Assembly (NCBI GenBank): GCA_964035795.1
Contig: OZ038320.1
Span: forward strand, 6,107,895 to 6,171,894
Direction of reading: 5' to 3'
Source of the DNA: Pterobdella sp. o SKG-2022
Lineage: Eukaryota; Annelida; Clitellata; Hirudinida; Piscicolidae
Length of the DNA stretch: 64,000 nucleotides
A model generated the notes under the pieces. It saw only the letters and a program-made list of their open reading frames with translations. It was not told the DNA's origin and did no database searches. Positions 49,106 to 59,973 of the stretch are shown one piece after another. The position numbers were made by a program, and so were the translations under genes. Each line of letters opens with the position of its first letter. The stretch's first letter is position 1.

Positions 49106-52100
49106 ATGCTCTCATTGAATCGCCCGCACAGGGTCCACCGGGTTTCTCGCCGTTTCAGCCATAGTGCGGAAACCATTGGCGAGTCGTCTGCCCTTCACCC
49201 CTCTAGTCAGCCTCCTCCTTTTCTCGACATTAATGCCCCCATCTTTAATTTGCCAATTTTCCCAGTTCCCCATTCGTCACAACCCGAAAACGTCTCTTCC
49301 AGTCAATCTCATTTATCTAATCTGCTTTATTCATTTACATGCAGTTCTTGCAAGCTACATAAGAGAAGCTGCAGTCAAATGTAGAAAATGCGCTTCGTTT
49401 TTTCATCTTAGGTGCGTTAAATTGTCTCGTGTACAGGCGCTTCTCATTGGAAGTAAATGGTCTTGTTTCCAATGTTCAGATATCGACCATACTCCGGCCT
49501 CTGTTCAAATTGATCATCATCTCTCTGACGAAGCATTCACTAAATATTTGCATAACTTGAAACTTAAGTCTTTCATCATTCGTCGTATTCCCAAAGGAGC
49601 AAGAGTAGTTTTCGCAGATTCATTAGTCTAATTAATTGAGTCAGTTTTGTCTTCTAATGACATTATCTCATAGCAACGTTCATTGGCTTTCGCAGAAGTG
49701 GTTCTTCACCACCCGTTTTCTGGTAGCGTATCTTATTCTTTTTCAGCTTCTTCAGTTAAGCTCAACATTTTTAATTTCATGTCGTTATCAGGTCTCCCGG
49801 ACATAAGTACGAGGCCCCAAAGTCAAATTTTTCATCTAAAAGGTCAATTCCACCTTTGAAACGATTGGTTTCTTCTAAATTCAATGACTTTGACATAAAA
49901 GGCGCGGTTCGTTTTCTCTCCTTTGACAATGTCTTTGCCCCAATGGTCCCGGAAACGGTCTCTTCCCTTAGATCCATATATCCCTTAAGTGACCCAGTTT
50001 CGGATATTAATCCCGACCACATTCCTACAGCACCAGTTATGACAGAGGCTTTGGTTAGGAAAGCGATCCTCTCTTTTCCTAACGGTTCGGGTTGTGGACC
50101 TGATTTACTTCGCCCTCAACATTTGAAGAACATAAAGTCTCCCTTTTGTGAGGCCAACGCGAACTCGGTTCTTCGGTCCATTTCTCGTTTTGCTTCTTTT
50201 GTTTCATCAACTAAAATCCCGGACCCTATCAGGCATTTGTTCTTTGGTGCCCATCTGTACGCCCTTCAAAAGAAAGATGGTGGTATACGCCCAATAGCCG
50301 TTGAAAATACCTTTAATCGTCTGTTTTCCAAATTATCTCTGCATTCAGACATGAACTCAGAGAGAATCTGTTACCTTGTCAGTTGGGCGTCGGCGTCCGT
50401 TTGGGGTGTGAGTCAGCCGTCCATGCTATTTGATTATTTATTAACCACTCAGCTAAACTAAGGTGCTTTTGAAACTCGATGTTTCTAATGCTTTCAATTC
50501 TATCGACCGTAAAACGTTCATTGGTGAGGTAGCCTCTCGTTATCCGACCTTGTACTTTTTAGTTAAGGAAGCTTACTCCAATCCGTCCACTCTTTTTGCT
50601 GGCGAACACTGTATTCCTTCTTCAAGGGGTATTCAACAAGGTGATCTTTTGGGTCCAGTACTTTTCGCGTTGGCCGTCGACAAAATCGCCAAAGACGTGT
50701 TATCAGAGTTGAACATTTGGTATTTGGACGATGCTACATTTGGTGGTCAGACTAGCTCTATCTAACGATGCAACAAAAATAATCAATGCTTTCAAAGAGA
50801 TCGGCCTTCAAATCAACTCCAATAAATGTGAGCTGCTTATTTTAAACCATACAGCGGACATGTACGCTGACACTTTCAAACAGTTCTCTTCTATTTTGCC
50901 GTCAGTATCATTGTCTCCGCGTCATTCTTGGTCAGTCTTGGGTTCTCCCCTCACTCACGAGGCCATAGTTCACATTCTTGATTTAAAATTAGGAGACATC
51001 TGTCGGCTTCGCTTCAAGCTAGAAAAAGTCAAATTCCATCATGCTTTCACTTTACTGAGAAACTGTTTCTCTATTCCCAAATTGGTTTATATCCTTCGAA
51101 CGTGTCCTACTTTTGTTGAGCCCATGATATTATTAAAGTTCGACTCTATCATTCGTGCTGCTCTCTCGTCCATTTCCAATGTCTCTCTGTCCGACAAGAG
51201 CTGGAAGCAAGTATCTCTTCCAAACTGTTTCGGTGGTCTAGGTTTTAGCTCAGCGCGAGTCCTATTATTGCCATGCTTCCTCTCTTCCTCATATGCATCC
51301 TCGAGTCTCGTTCGGCTCCTTCTTTTATCTGTTCTCGACGCTCTCGCATCTGATGATCTTTAGAGGGGTGATCGTGACGTCGTTTCAGCTAGGGAATTAT
51401 GGCAAAAACATTGCTCCATTAGATCTTTTGGGAAGCCAACGGAAATGGGATGATCTTTTGTGTGAGGTCGCTTTCAACGATTTGTTTATAGACGCAGACC
51501 AGTGGGACCGTTGTCGTCTTTTTGTTGCTAAGTTGGTACACTACGCCGCGTGGTCGGAAGCTGTCCCAATTCCGGTTTAAGGAAATTTTATAGATGCAGA
51601 GGAGCTTTGGGTGGCGGTTGCACTTTGAGTAGGGACTAATATTTCTGGCGCACTTACATGTCTTTGCAATTGTGGTGTAAGGACGGACGCTAAAGGTTAC
51701 CATGGCCTTTCGTGTCGACTGAAAGAAGGCAGACTTCCCAGACACACCGAGATCAACTCCATTATCAAGAGATGCCTGGGGAAGATCAGCTTGCCAAGCA
51801 TCCTTGAACCATCAGGGCTCAACAAGGGTGACGGTCGTCGTTGTGATGGCATTTCAGGGAAGCATGGAAAATGCATGGTCTGGGACGCAACAGTTGTCGA
51901 CGCTTTCTCCAAGTCTCACATTATCGCCAGCTCCATCGAGTCGAGTTCCAGTGCAAAATCTGCGGAAATATTAAAAAGCCGCAAATATGCGGGCTAGGTG
52001 GGCAACTTCCATTTTCAACCCGTTGGCTTCGAGACAACGGGCTGATGAGGACCTTCAACCAGCAGCTTTGTTAAGGAGTTAGGTAGAAAAGTTATCGAGG

Positions 52101-52216
52101 CGTCTGGGGACCCTTTGGAGGCAGTCTGGTTGCGCCAAAAGATATCTTTTGCAATTGTCCACGGCAATGCTACCAGCATTCTTTCCTGTTTTCGCTCTCC
52201 TTCCTCTTTCTCTTAA
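49106..52216 (+). mobile_element. PHD-finger reverse-transcriptase retroelement, decayed
   Basis: Coding blocks on one strand are split over several frames. 49106-49631 has a PHD-type zinc finger (CSSC, then CRKC, FHLRC and WSCFQC), broken by a frameshift near 49355. 49856-51363 is the reverse transcriptase: NGSGCGPDLLRPQHLK, ALQKKDGGIRPIAVE, LKLDVSNAFNSIDR, SRGIQQGDLLGPVLF and the catalytic IWYLDDA. From 51650 comes a Cys/His cluster (CLCNCGV ... HGLSC), then GDGRRCDGI and CMVWDATVVDAFSKS, resembling a nuclease-like C-terminal domain. The last block ends RQKISFAIVHGNATSIL with a stop at 52216. At least five frame breaks make it inactive. The same PHD-RT-VWD-TVVD layout is familiar from many invertebrate proteins annotated only as reverse transcriptase. 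I do not assign it to a named clade. Confidence 0.82.
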
Positions 52217-52390
52217 ATGTAGTTTTTTTTTTGAAGTTTATATCGTTATTTTTCTGTTTTTTTTTGTGCAATATTTTAAGAAAATAAGTTGATAGTTTAT
52301 GTCCATTATTTGCCATCATTTAAGTCTTAGATATTTGAATGTTGACAATGATTCCATGGAAGTCAGTAACGTTCCTATATTTGTACCTCC

Positions 52391-52430
52391 ACTTGATAAT
52401 GTGAGTTCAATTTACGAAAAGCTTCGTAGA
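52391..52430 (+). repeat. Penelope-type hammerhead-like motif
   Basis: ACTTGATAATGTGAG, TTCAATTTAC, GAAAAGCTTCGTAG. The GAAA box and AGCTTCGTA are intact and CTGATGA is degraded to TTGATAA. The following 125 bases contain the flank shared with 35350-35400 and the flank shared with 60647-60715. Confidence 0.6.
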
Positions 52431-52488
52431 AAAAAGAAACTTATAAAAGTGTTTTAATTTGAATATTTACGTTTGGATCGAAGATTTA

Positions 52489-52565
52489 AAATGTGAACAA
52501 TTAACTTCAAAATTTTGAATCGTAAAAACACGACAAAATCTTAATTTTTATTTTGATGAAGCATA
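52489..52565. repeat. Penelope-associated flank shared with 60647-60715
   Basis: About 70 bases (GTGAACAATTAACTTCAAAA, TTTTGAATCGTAAAAACACG, then ACAAAATCTTAA and TTTTGATGAAGC) match 60647-60715, where they run into a complete minus-strand hammerhead motif. Here the motif is truncated after GATGAAGC. Confidence 0.7.
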
Positions 52566-52662
52566 AAATGGAAGTGTTTAGTAAACTAATCTGAAATTTA
52601 CTTTTTCATAATCACTCCAATTAAAAGTATCTTATTATTCATACCGATTAAGAGCCTCTTAT

Positions 52663-52670
52663 TATAAATA
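52663..52670 (+). promoter_or_regulatory. TATA box of unit C
   Basis: TATAAATA lies 114 bases upstream of the unit C start codon, just inside the duplicated segment. The equivalent place in unit B (45157-45164) reads TATAAAAG. Conservation of a TATA-like element in both copies supports a core promoter. Confidence 0.45.
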
Positions 52671-52783
52671 CACATATTAAGATAAATAAGAAAGTGGAAC
52701 ATCCTTGTCTGAACTAAACTGAATGTGGTTACATATATTGCTTGGAAACTTTCCTTACTTTGAGTATTATCACATTACTCAAA

Positions 52784-54974
52784 ATGAGTAGTTTGCAAAA
52801 TTTTTTTGTGAACAAGTGTTTTGAATACTTTGACTTTTTTTCCCTGGTTCAATTTGGAAAATGGCATAGTTATAGGAATATGGGCTGTGTTATCAGGAAT
52901 TGTTATAGTGAGATTAGGTCCGATGTTAACGATTGGGTTTGTAATGGCAGGATTGATTTATCTTTATTACAGTGAGTTTGCTCTTTTACCGTTCACAAAA
53001 AATTAATTTTTTTGAAATTATTCACTATTCTTTAACTATCATTAATACTTTCAAAAGGTTATTTGGAACCCGTTTTACAAAATCCAAAAAAATTCATTAG
53101 AAATATTTTTATTATTCTTTATAACTACATTTTGAAGTTTTTGATTGCTGCATCAGTTTGGAGTGGTGGGTTTTTTGCTCTTGGAGGTTTAGTTGGAGCT
53201 CTAGCGACAGGTTTTGCAGTCTTAGGTTTTGGGGCTGTGGGCGCTGCCTTAACAACAAGTGCTGGAGTTTTGTTTGTTGCTTTGGCTTTGGTTGGTAGTT
53301 TAAAAGCAAATGTCGCAGGTTTTTTGATTGTATACAAAGTAGTATAAAAAGGGCATTTAGCTCTCAAACCAAAAATAGTTTCATGAAATTTTTGATAACA
53401 TATGGTGTGGTACAAAAACAGCTTTTAAGTCTAAAGTCAAAAACGGGCTACAGCTGGAAGTTAAGTTAATACTAACAAAAAATAAACATTAAAATTCTAC
53501 TTCTTGTCTAACAAATATCAGCAGTCTGTCTGCTCCAAAAACAGTCATTAAATCAAAACAATATTCTACAAATGATTTCGAAGAATCTATCAGAGAATAT
53601 AATTATTTACTGGATTCTATTCTGAAAACGCTCAAAAATACGATGAAATTAGCTCAAAAATTATGCAAAGGCTTCATAGATTCAGCTCATCAAAGACGTA
53701 ATATACATCAAAATTCAGTTCAAAATGAATTAACTGCTCATAATTCTTCACTCAAAGTTTATTAAGAAAAGTTGAAATCTGCTCAAGAAAAATGCAGACA
53801 TTTTCAAAATTCCATAGAGAAAAGATGCACAAACCAGCTTGACTATGGTATAAAAATATGTGACAGTTTTCTAACAGCTTCTTCTGGTGAGTGTACTAAT
53901 ATTAAAATGACACCAAAAAAAACTGCACCTCGTTGGTGGTTTTAGCAATTATAAGATTACAAATATTCCTTGAGTATTTAAAAGAAAAAAACGAAAATAT
54001 TTCAAATAAACCAGAGAAGTTATTTAATATATGCTTAAAAATATTTTCCGATTTACCAACTCCTCATGTTCTTAAGTTTACAGAAGACCCTGAGTGCAAG
54101 ACATATGATGATTCCATAGAGCCCCATAAGAAAATCGAAGCTGATCTTGAAATATCTTTTCAAAAAACATTTTTTTCTTTGGTGCATTTTACAAAATTGA
54201 AGATAATCCTATCAAAGAGCTCCTTGGAAACAAAGTGCAAAGATTTGTTGCATGCCACTAGAAAAAAATGCTTTGAATATGAAAATACCGTCCAAAAAGA
54301 GTGTGAAGATAAAATAGATTGCTTGAGAAAAGAATTAGATGAGTTAATGAAGTTTCCACAAAATATGCCTAGTGGATCGATGTAATCTCCCAGAATAAAT
54401 TTAGTGACGTGATGGAATGCTCTCAGAAAAAACATGATGATCTCATAAAGAGTGCTGTAGAAAAATTCAAAAGTTTTGAAACTCTGTTCGAAAAGAATTT
54501 TTTAAAAATCAGAGGCAAGTGATGAGCATTGAAAATAACAAGTCTTTTCACAAGGACTGCGTTGAGTTGATTGAGAATGCTCAAATGATATGTAATGATC
54601 TGATCGATCCAGTTCAGAACAAAAGCACCTTTTTCGCAGAGTCTCCTCAAAAAGATGGCGTCGAAGATTTTTTTGAAAATGCAAACAGTGTAACAAATTT
54701 TTTGGAATTAAAAATCAGTGATTTGAAAAATTTCTATCAAGAGCAATACAATGAAATATCGAAAACCTCCAAATACGAATGCGATGATTTTGTGACGTGG
54801 ACAAAAGAAGAATGCTTTAAATTAGTGGTGACAGCCAAAGATGAACAAAGTAACCTGGTGGAAACTGTTGTTAAAAAATTCAAAAAATTGGTAGACTCTA
54901 TTAAAAAAAATGTTTTGGAACTTAATGATCCTGGTAAAGGTTTCAGTTTGGGTGCAACTTTGAGATTAACATGA
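52784..54974 (+). pseudogene. Unit C: broken paralogue with coiled-coil part
   Basis: 52784-52971 and 53058-53347 correspond to the two exons of unit B, with an 86-bp intron with the same donor and acceptor. Exon 1 lacks two bases near 52834 (GACTTTTTTTCCC against GACTATTATTTTCCC), which shifts the frame. The exon 2 hydrophobic region is more Ala/Gly-rich and ends early at 53347. From about 53519 to 54974 a long helical, charged region follows with repeated Cys, Lys and Glu: SIEKRCTNQLDYGIKICDSF, VQKECEDKIDCLRKELDELM, VEKFKSFETLFEKNF, TKEECFKLVV and VVKKFKKLVDSIKKNVLELN. It is interrupted by a stop near 53764, shifts near 54380 and a double stop near 54523. I infer an ancestral protein with an N-terminal membrane part and a cytosolic or lumenal coiled-coil tail. 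No family is recognised. Confidence 0.55.
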
Positions 54975-57288
54975 ATCTTCCAAAAGTGTTCAAAAAAATA
55001 TTTTATAAATTATTTTCAACAAATTATTTTTTTGGGACTATTTTTGACAGATTCTTTTTTGGGACTCGACCAAGAGATGCGTTAGACTATGATTAAGCTT
55101 AAGAAGATTATTAATTGGAGTCCTTTAAAATGTTATTTATAGATTTGACTCAAACTTTATTTAGATCGAATAGTATTTAAATATTTCAGTTCAGTTTGAA
55201 ATTATTGAGATTCAGATATTTTTGTGACTTAAATGCTTGATTTCAAACTTTAGAGCTATTCACACATGCTTTGTTTCCCAATATCTTTTGGTTCACAACT
55301 TATTATGCTTTTTGATGAAGTCGGAATGACCTAACTTGAAAAATATATTTTGATGCTGTTGTGCGAAGTTATGAACTTTCAGAATATAGTTTTAGCACTT
55401 TAATTTACCTGTTATAATTTATGGGACGCGTAATCGAACGAATATATTTCCATCATGTCATAATTCAGTTTCAAATTGTTGAACAAGTTCTAATCTTTCA
55501 AGGAAAAGTAAAAGAACTCCGCTCTGGGAAGCAAGCGCTGCTAGGTACAGTGTTCTTAGTAAGAAAAATGTTATCAACAAAAATCTCCGCAAAATGATTT
55601 TCATTCTATTCTACTCAGTTTCATCTTTTTTTTTTCAAATTTCAAGTTTCTCTTGATTTTACAAGTCATATAAGGTTTTGCTTCACAGATTTCAGCTTCG
55701 AGAAACCTCAATAGAGCATTTTAAAAAATTTTCGAAATTCATTTCATACTTAATCAAATGTAAAACTAGAAAAAAATTCTTTAGATGTTTTTTAAATCTT
55801 CAAACTAAATTTTTATTTCATCTATTTGGCAACCAGTGTGAAAATTTAATAATCAAGGGCAAAGATTGAGTAACTAAAAGCAAAAACTGGTATTCATTCT
55901 TAAAACTCCGTAATATAATAAACATGACATTATTATTAGTTATATAAGGCTTACAAAAAATTTTTTCTGAAATGCTTAAAAGTTTGTCAATAATAATAAA
56001 TAGGGTTGTTTATGGTATAAACGATTTTCCAAAAGTTAGCGAAAATTTTTGAGAGAAGGTGATGAGCGCAAGTTAAGTAGAAGAGTTCCACAGACGTGGG
56101 GCATCGTGAGAAAAAGGGCGACTTGGGAGCAAGCTTGAAGAAACATATTGACGAAGCTGGAAACCAAAGTGCAAAGCTCTGAGTGGTTGGTGGTTGTGTC
56201 TAAGAGGGAGTTGGAAACTCTTATGTGAAGCTTCGTTAAATTTTCATCTCATCATGCACTTCATAAAAATTGGCTTCGTCATAGCGTGTAATCTTTCATC
56301 TTGATGTGAGCTCGTGGTTCAGTCTTGATAACAACGAAAGAACTGGAAGCACAATTCGTTTTTTATAAGTTAACTTTTGAAGTGGTTAGTTGATCATGGT
56401 AAAACAAGAAATTGGTGGTGGTAGTGGGGTTGTTTTCAGGGTTAATGTAGTGTGGTGAAAGAACCTTAAATAAGATCTATGGAAATACTCTCAGGCTAAT
56501 TAGGTCATTTAAGATTCATTTCTATTATAAATGCTTAATGACTTAAGCAGATAATATCTTTATTTTTATATGGCAATTATGAACAAATAAATAATTAAAA
56601 AGAATTGAATATTGTTAATAGTTAGCTCGAAAATAATTATCTGATAATCAACACAAATTTTTTTCGAAAAGATTAATACTAATTTTATTATGAAGAATAT
56701 CAATCTAGTATTCAATACTGAGCCTACAAGCTTTGGGCACTTGAGGCTTTGAGATGTTTTCACCTCGAATAAATTGAATATAATTTTTAATCTTTTAAAA
56801 TTGTTTAAAATTTTTTAGTTTTAACAACATAATTAATTATTTTTTTAATTACTTGAATGTTTTTTTTTAGCAAAGCATAAGAAGATAGGTTTAACTTGTG
56901 TTATCTGTTTCATCGGCTGATGCTTTTACTGGGCAAAAAGCCGCAGTATTAAACGCACTTTTGAATACTTAAAAAGATTCTTTGATGTTAACTTTAATGT
57001 CACATATCACAATATAATCTATTCAATAGAAAAATTATACATAGTAAGAAATTTTTAGAAAAGATTTAGAAAAGTAAATACTAAAAATTACAGTGACTAA
57101 AAGCTCAAAAAATACTAATTAACCAATTTTCATATGGCTTTATGACAATTAAGCGGTTTCGAAGAATTAAGAAGTTTTGCTTGAAGAATTTCAACTTTAT
57201 TTCTTGTGCAGCTCCCCGTCCTAACATGACCGATATTAAGCATGGGTTTCTGTGGCAATCAACAATGCTTGATACAAACCGTATATGC
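54975..57288. other. 3' flank of unit C and AT-rich DNA
   Basis: 55220-55375 is shared with 43610-43770. A LINE fragment is at 56030-56215. The remaining sequence has no supportable gene. Confidence 0.5.
56030..56215 (-). mobile_element. LINE C-terminal fragment (CR1/L2-like ending)
   Basis: The minus strand reads SRPFSHDAPRLWNS, and after a one-base shift LNLRSSPSLKNFR and stop. This is the typical ending of CR1/L2-type non-LTR ORF2 proteins (F-x-x-x-APRLWNSLP-x-x-LR). Only the end is left, and it is frame-broken. Confidence 0.7.
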
Positions 57289-57378
57289 GAGCATCGGTAC
57301 TTAAAACCAATAGATGGAGGCTTTTGAGAATGTCCGGATCATTCCCAAAATGCCACTATTGATTTAATACCGATGCTC
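57289..57378. repeat. 90-base imperfect foldback hairpin
   Basis: The left arm GAGCATCGGTA, TTAAAACCAATAG, TGGAGGC, TTTTGAGAATG pairs with the right arm CATTCCCAAAA, TGCCA, CTATTGATTTAA, TACCGATGCTC around a loop TCCGGAT. About 35 pairs form, with only small bulges. It could be a MITE-like foldback or a pre-miRNA-sized hairpin. Confidence 0.7.
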
Positions 57379-57557
57379 CAATATAGGGAATGCATCAGAC
57401 ATTAAGGCAATTGCATTATAGTTACCGCGCCTTAAGCCGAGCCTTTACGGGCCAAAAAACGTGCTTGAAGATTTAATGAAAAACAAACGTTAAGTACTTA
57501 ATTAAGATAATTAGCTGTAGAAAGTTTACCAGAGCTGGCTATCCCTGTGAATTTCGA

Positions 57558-58052
57558 ATGAGTCAATTTAAAAAGTTCGAGGTACCAAAGGAGGAGCTTC
57601 TAATCCCGCCGGGATTTTTTGATGAACGAACTAACGTCCATGTCAAAATACCGTTTTGTCCCAAGAATGAAGGCGAGATTAGAAAGTTTTTGGATAAACT
57701 GGAGTCATATACGAATTTCAATATCAGAATTTCGTATTCCTGGCTAACTAACAAAGTCCAAACACTCTTCCCTTTCAAGGACAAATTGACACATCACCAC
57801 CATGTAATTTACAAAGAGGTATGCTCTTGCAAGGGTACATACATCGGTGAGACTCTAAGGAACGCTACAATTAGAACATGAGTCGGAGAAAGGCAACTCG
57901 GAACCAGCTAAACATCTCCATCACTATCCTTCACACAGCTTCACATGGAGCATATTGGAAAGAGCTCACTCAAACTGCAGAAAAAGGAGAATACTCGAAG
58001 CCTACCACATAAAGACAAAGCGACCAACACTAAATGACCAATTAGACATTTA
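57558..58052 (+). mobile_element. Penelope-like element remnant 2 (GIY-YIG endonuclease)
   Basis: An open frame to 57881 covers the linker and the start of the endonuclease: VIYKEVCSCKGTYIGETLRN, with the Cys-x-Cys and YIGET of the Penelope GIY-YIG domain. A one-base shift follows, then NSEPAKHLHHYPSHSFTW, RRILEAYHIKTKRPTLNDQ and, past a stop at 58052, LFRFGIT. The RT domain is absent. A hammerhead-like motif of the same family follows 230 bases downstream, as expected for the terminal repeat of these elements. Confidence 0.85.
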
Positions 58053-58280
58053 GTGGCTGTCATTATTTCGCTTCGGTATCACTTAGGTTCAAATGGCTTG
58101 AAAAGATCTTCATTTTCATCAGTAATTCATAGCAATTTTATTTTCGAATACTTGCTTAATCATCGTTGTAGCTTTAACCATTAAGTTCGTCTTATAATTA
58201 TCTATAATTTTTCCATGTCAATAATTTATCTGCAGTTTCACTTATTCCTCTATAAATATCATAACTTCCAACTATTTTTT

Positions 58281-58321
58281 ACACTAGATAATGTAAGATA
58301 CTCTTACGAAAAGCTTCTTGT
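58281..58321 (+). repeat. Hammerhead-like motif in Penelope terminal repeat
   Basis: TAGATAATGTAAG, ATACT, CTTAC, GAAAAGCTTCTTG. Stem II pairs perfectly (GTAAG with CTTAC) and the GAAA box is intact. The CTGATGA box is degraded and the stem I side (CTTG) is changed. Its position after the endonuclease remnant links the whole dispersed motif family to Penelope-like elements. Confidence 0.65.
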
Positions 58322-58566
58322 ATTATGTTTTTCAATAAATCTTAGTGTTTGTTTTTATTATATTGATTTCCCGCTATTTTACTTCAACATCAATGCTATG
58401 TATGTAAAAGGATTACCACTCGTCCAAAAGTGAGGGTTTGGGTAGTGCAACAGTATGAAATTGTTAAAATTGTCTAACTTATAAACTGATTTTACAAAGT
58501 ACATAACACTGATTCATTTAGCATGAAACTCGTACCAACAACTATACACTTAGTAAATCTTACCAG

Positions 58567-59085
58567 AATGATTTATAAGAACACGTAGAAAAAATTTTTA
58601 TTTAGCTAAAATTTTCAACAAGTAAAACCTTGTCATAATTCATTAGCAAAGTTGTGCCACTGGTTATTGTATTGTTTTTTTATTTCTAAGCTTCCACGAA
58701 CCAGAAGGTTTTTTTGTAAAATATTTTTATATTTTTGGGAAAAAGTTGCGATTATCTCTGGTTTGTCCCAGTTTATTTATTGTTTTTTTGTTGTAATTGT
58801 TTGTGATTTGTTTTGTAAAGCTTCAAATTTTTTTTGAGTTGTTGTCTATGTTTTAGAAACTCTCTTTCATATGTTATATTTATTATTCTAGTTATGCTGT
58901 CAAAGTCATCTGTTTTGAGTTTTTTTTTTTAAAGTTGATTTTGGTCTTCAATCTCTTTTCTATCAGCTGGTTTTTCCGTTTAAATTCTCTACTTTTCTCT
59001 ACAACTTTGCTAATGAATTATGACAAGGTTTTACGTTTAGAAAATTTTAGCTCAAAAATTTTTTCTACGTGTTTTTATAAATCCT
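58567..59085. repeat. Large inverted repeat, about 85-bp arms
   Basis: The left arm 58567-58655 and right arm 59001-59085 are reverse complements with few mismatches. They share CAAAGTTGT, TAATGAATTATGACAAGGTT, TTAC, AAAATTTTAGCT and TCTACGTG. A 345-base T-rich interior separates them. This could be a non-autonomous DNA transposon or a head-to-head pair of element fragments. Confidence 0.75.
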
Positions 59086-59973
59086 CATAATTTGAAGTTA
59101 CAGGTAAAATTCTAGTTTACAAAAAAACATACGATGTCTTTAAAAAACTACTTAGTAAATCTGATTTTTATATGTTTATGTCGATGTGAAAATCTCATTT
59201 AACTGCAAGGTTGTTCTGCATGGTCCAGAGTTATCTTTTCTACTGATTCTCCCATTGAAGCTCTGTTAAGCTGTTATAGTTCCCGTTTGTACAAAACAAA
59301 TTTTTGTAGTAGCTTCTAGTTAAAATTCAATAGACACTCTTCTTTTTTCAAGAAAGTACAGTTTTCGAATGTATATTGATCTAGATATATATCGTATGGT
59401 CTTCTTACTTGAGACATTTTTAAAGAATGGTTCTATGGCGTCCAAAAGTTTTGAAGAAGTTAGCTGAAGGTTAAGTGGAAGATTAAAACGATGTCAAAGT
59501 TGGTTTTAATGGAAAGAAAGTTTTAGCTAGGTGGAAAGGGAGATAAGAAGTATAAGAAAAAACAAAAAATATTGAAAATAGAAAAAAATTGGCTATTTCC
59601 AGTATAGAAGAGATCTAACCGGACTTAAACTCTTGATATCTATTTTAAAAATTTTGTTTTTTTAGTTTTTACGTCTCGATACATTTTTAAACAAAGCAAT
59701 AAGATTTTTTTGAAAAAAAGTTTGAAAAAAAATAATTTCAAACAAAAGTAAGTGGCATTAAGATTTTATTCACGGCTAAAAATAATAAGAATAATAACTA
59801 AAACAATAAATTTTGATGTTAATAATAATACTAATAATATTTGAGATAATAATAATAAAAATAAGAATAAAAAAAAATAGTAATTAAAAAAGTAATATTT
59901 GAAAAAAAAACAGTAATAATAATAACAATAAAAATAATGAAAAAATATATATAAATAATAATAGATTGTCATC
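59086..59973. other. AT-rich spacer and likely LEO1 3' UTR
   Basis: No coding island. The LEO1 3' UTR should extend leftwards from 59973. A minus-strand AATAAA lies near 59763-59769, about 205 bases after the stop, and could be its polyadenylation signal. Confidence 0.4.
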
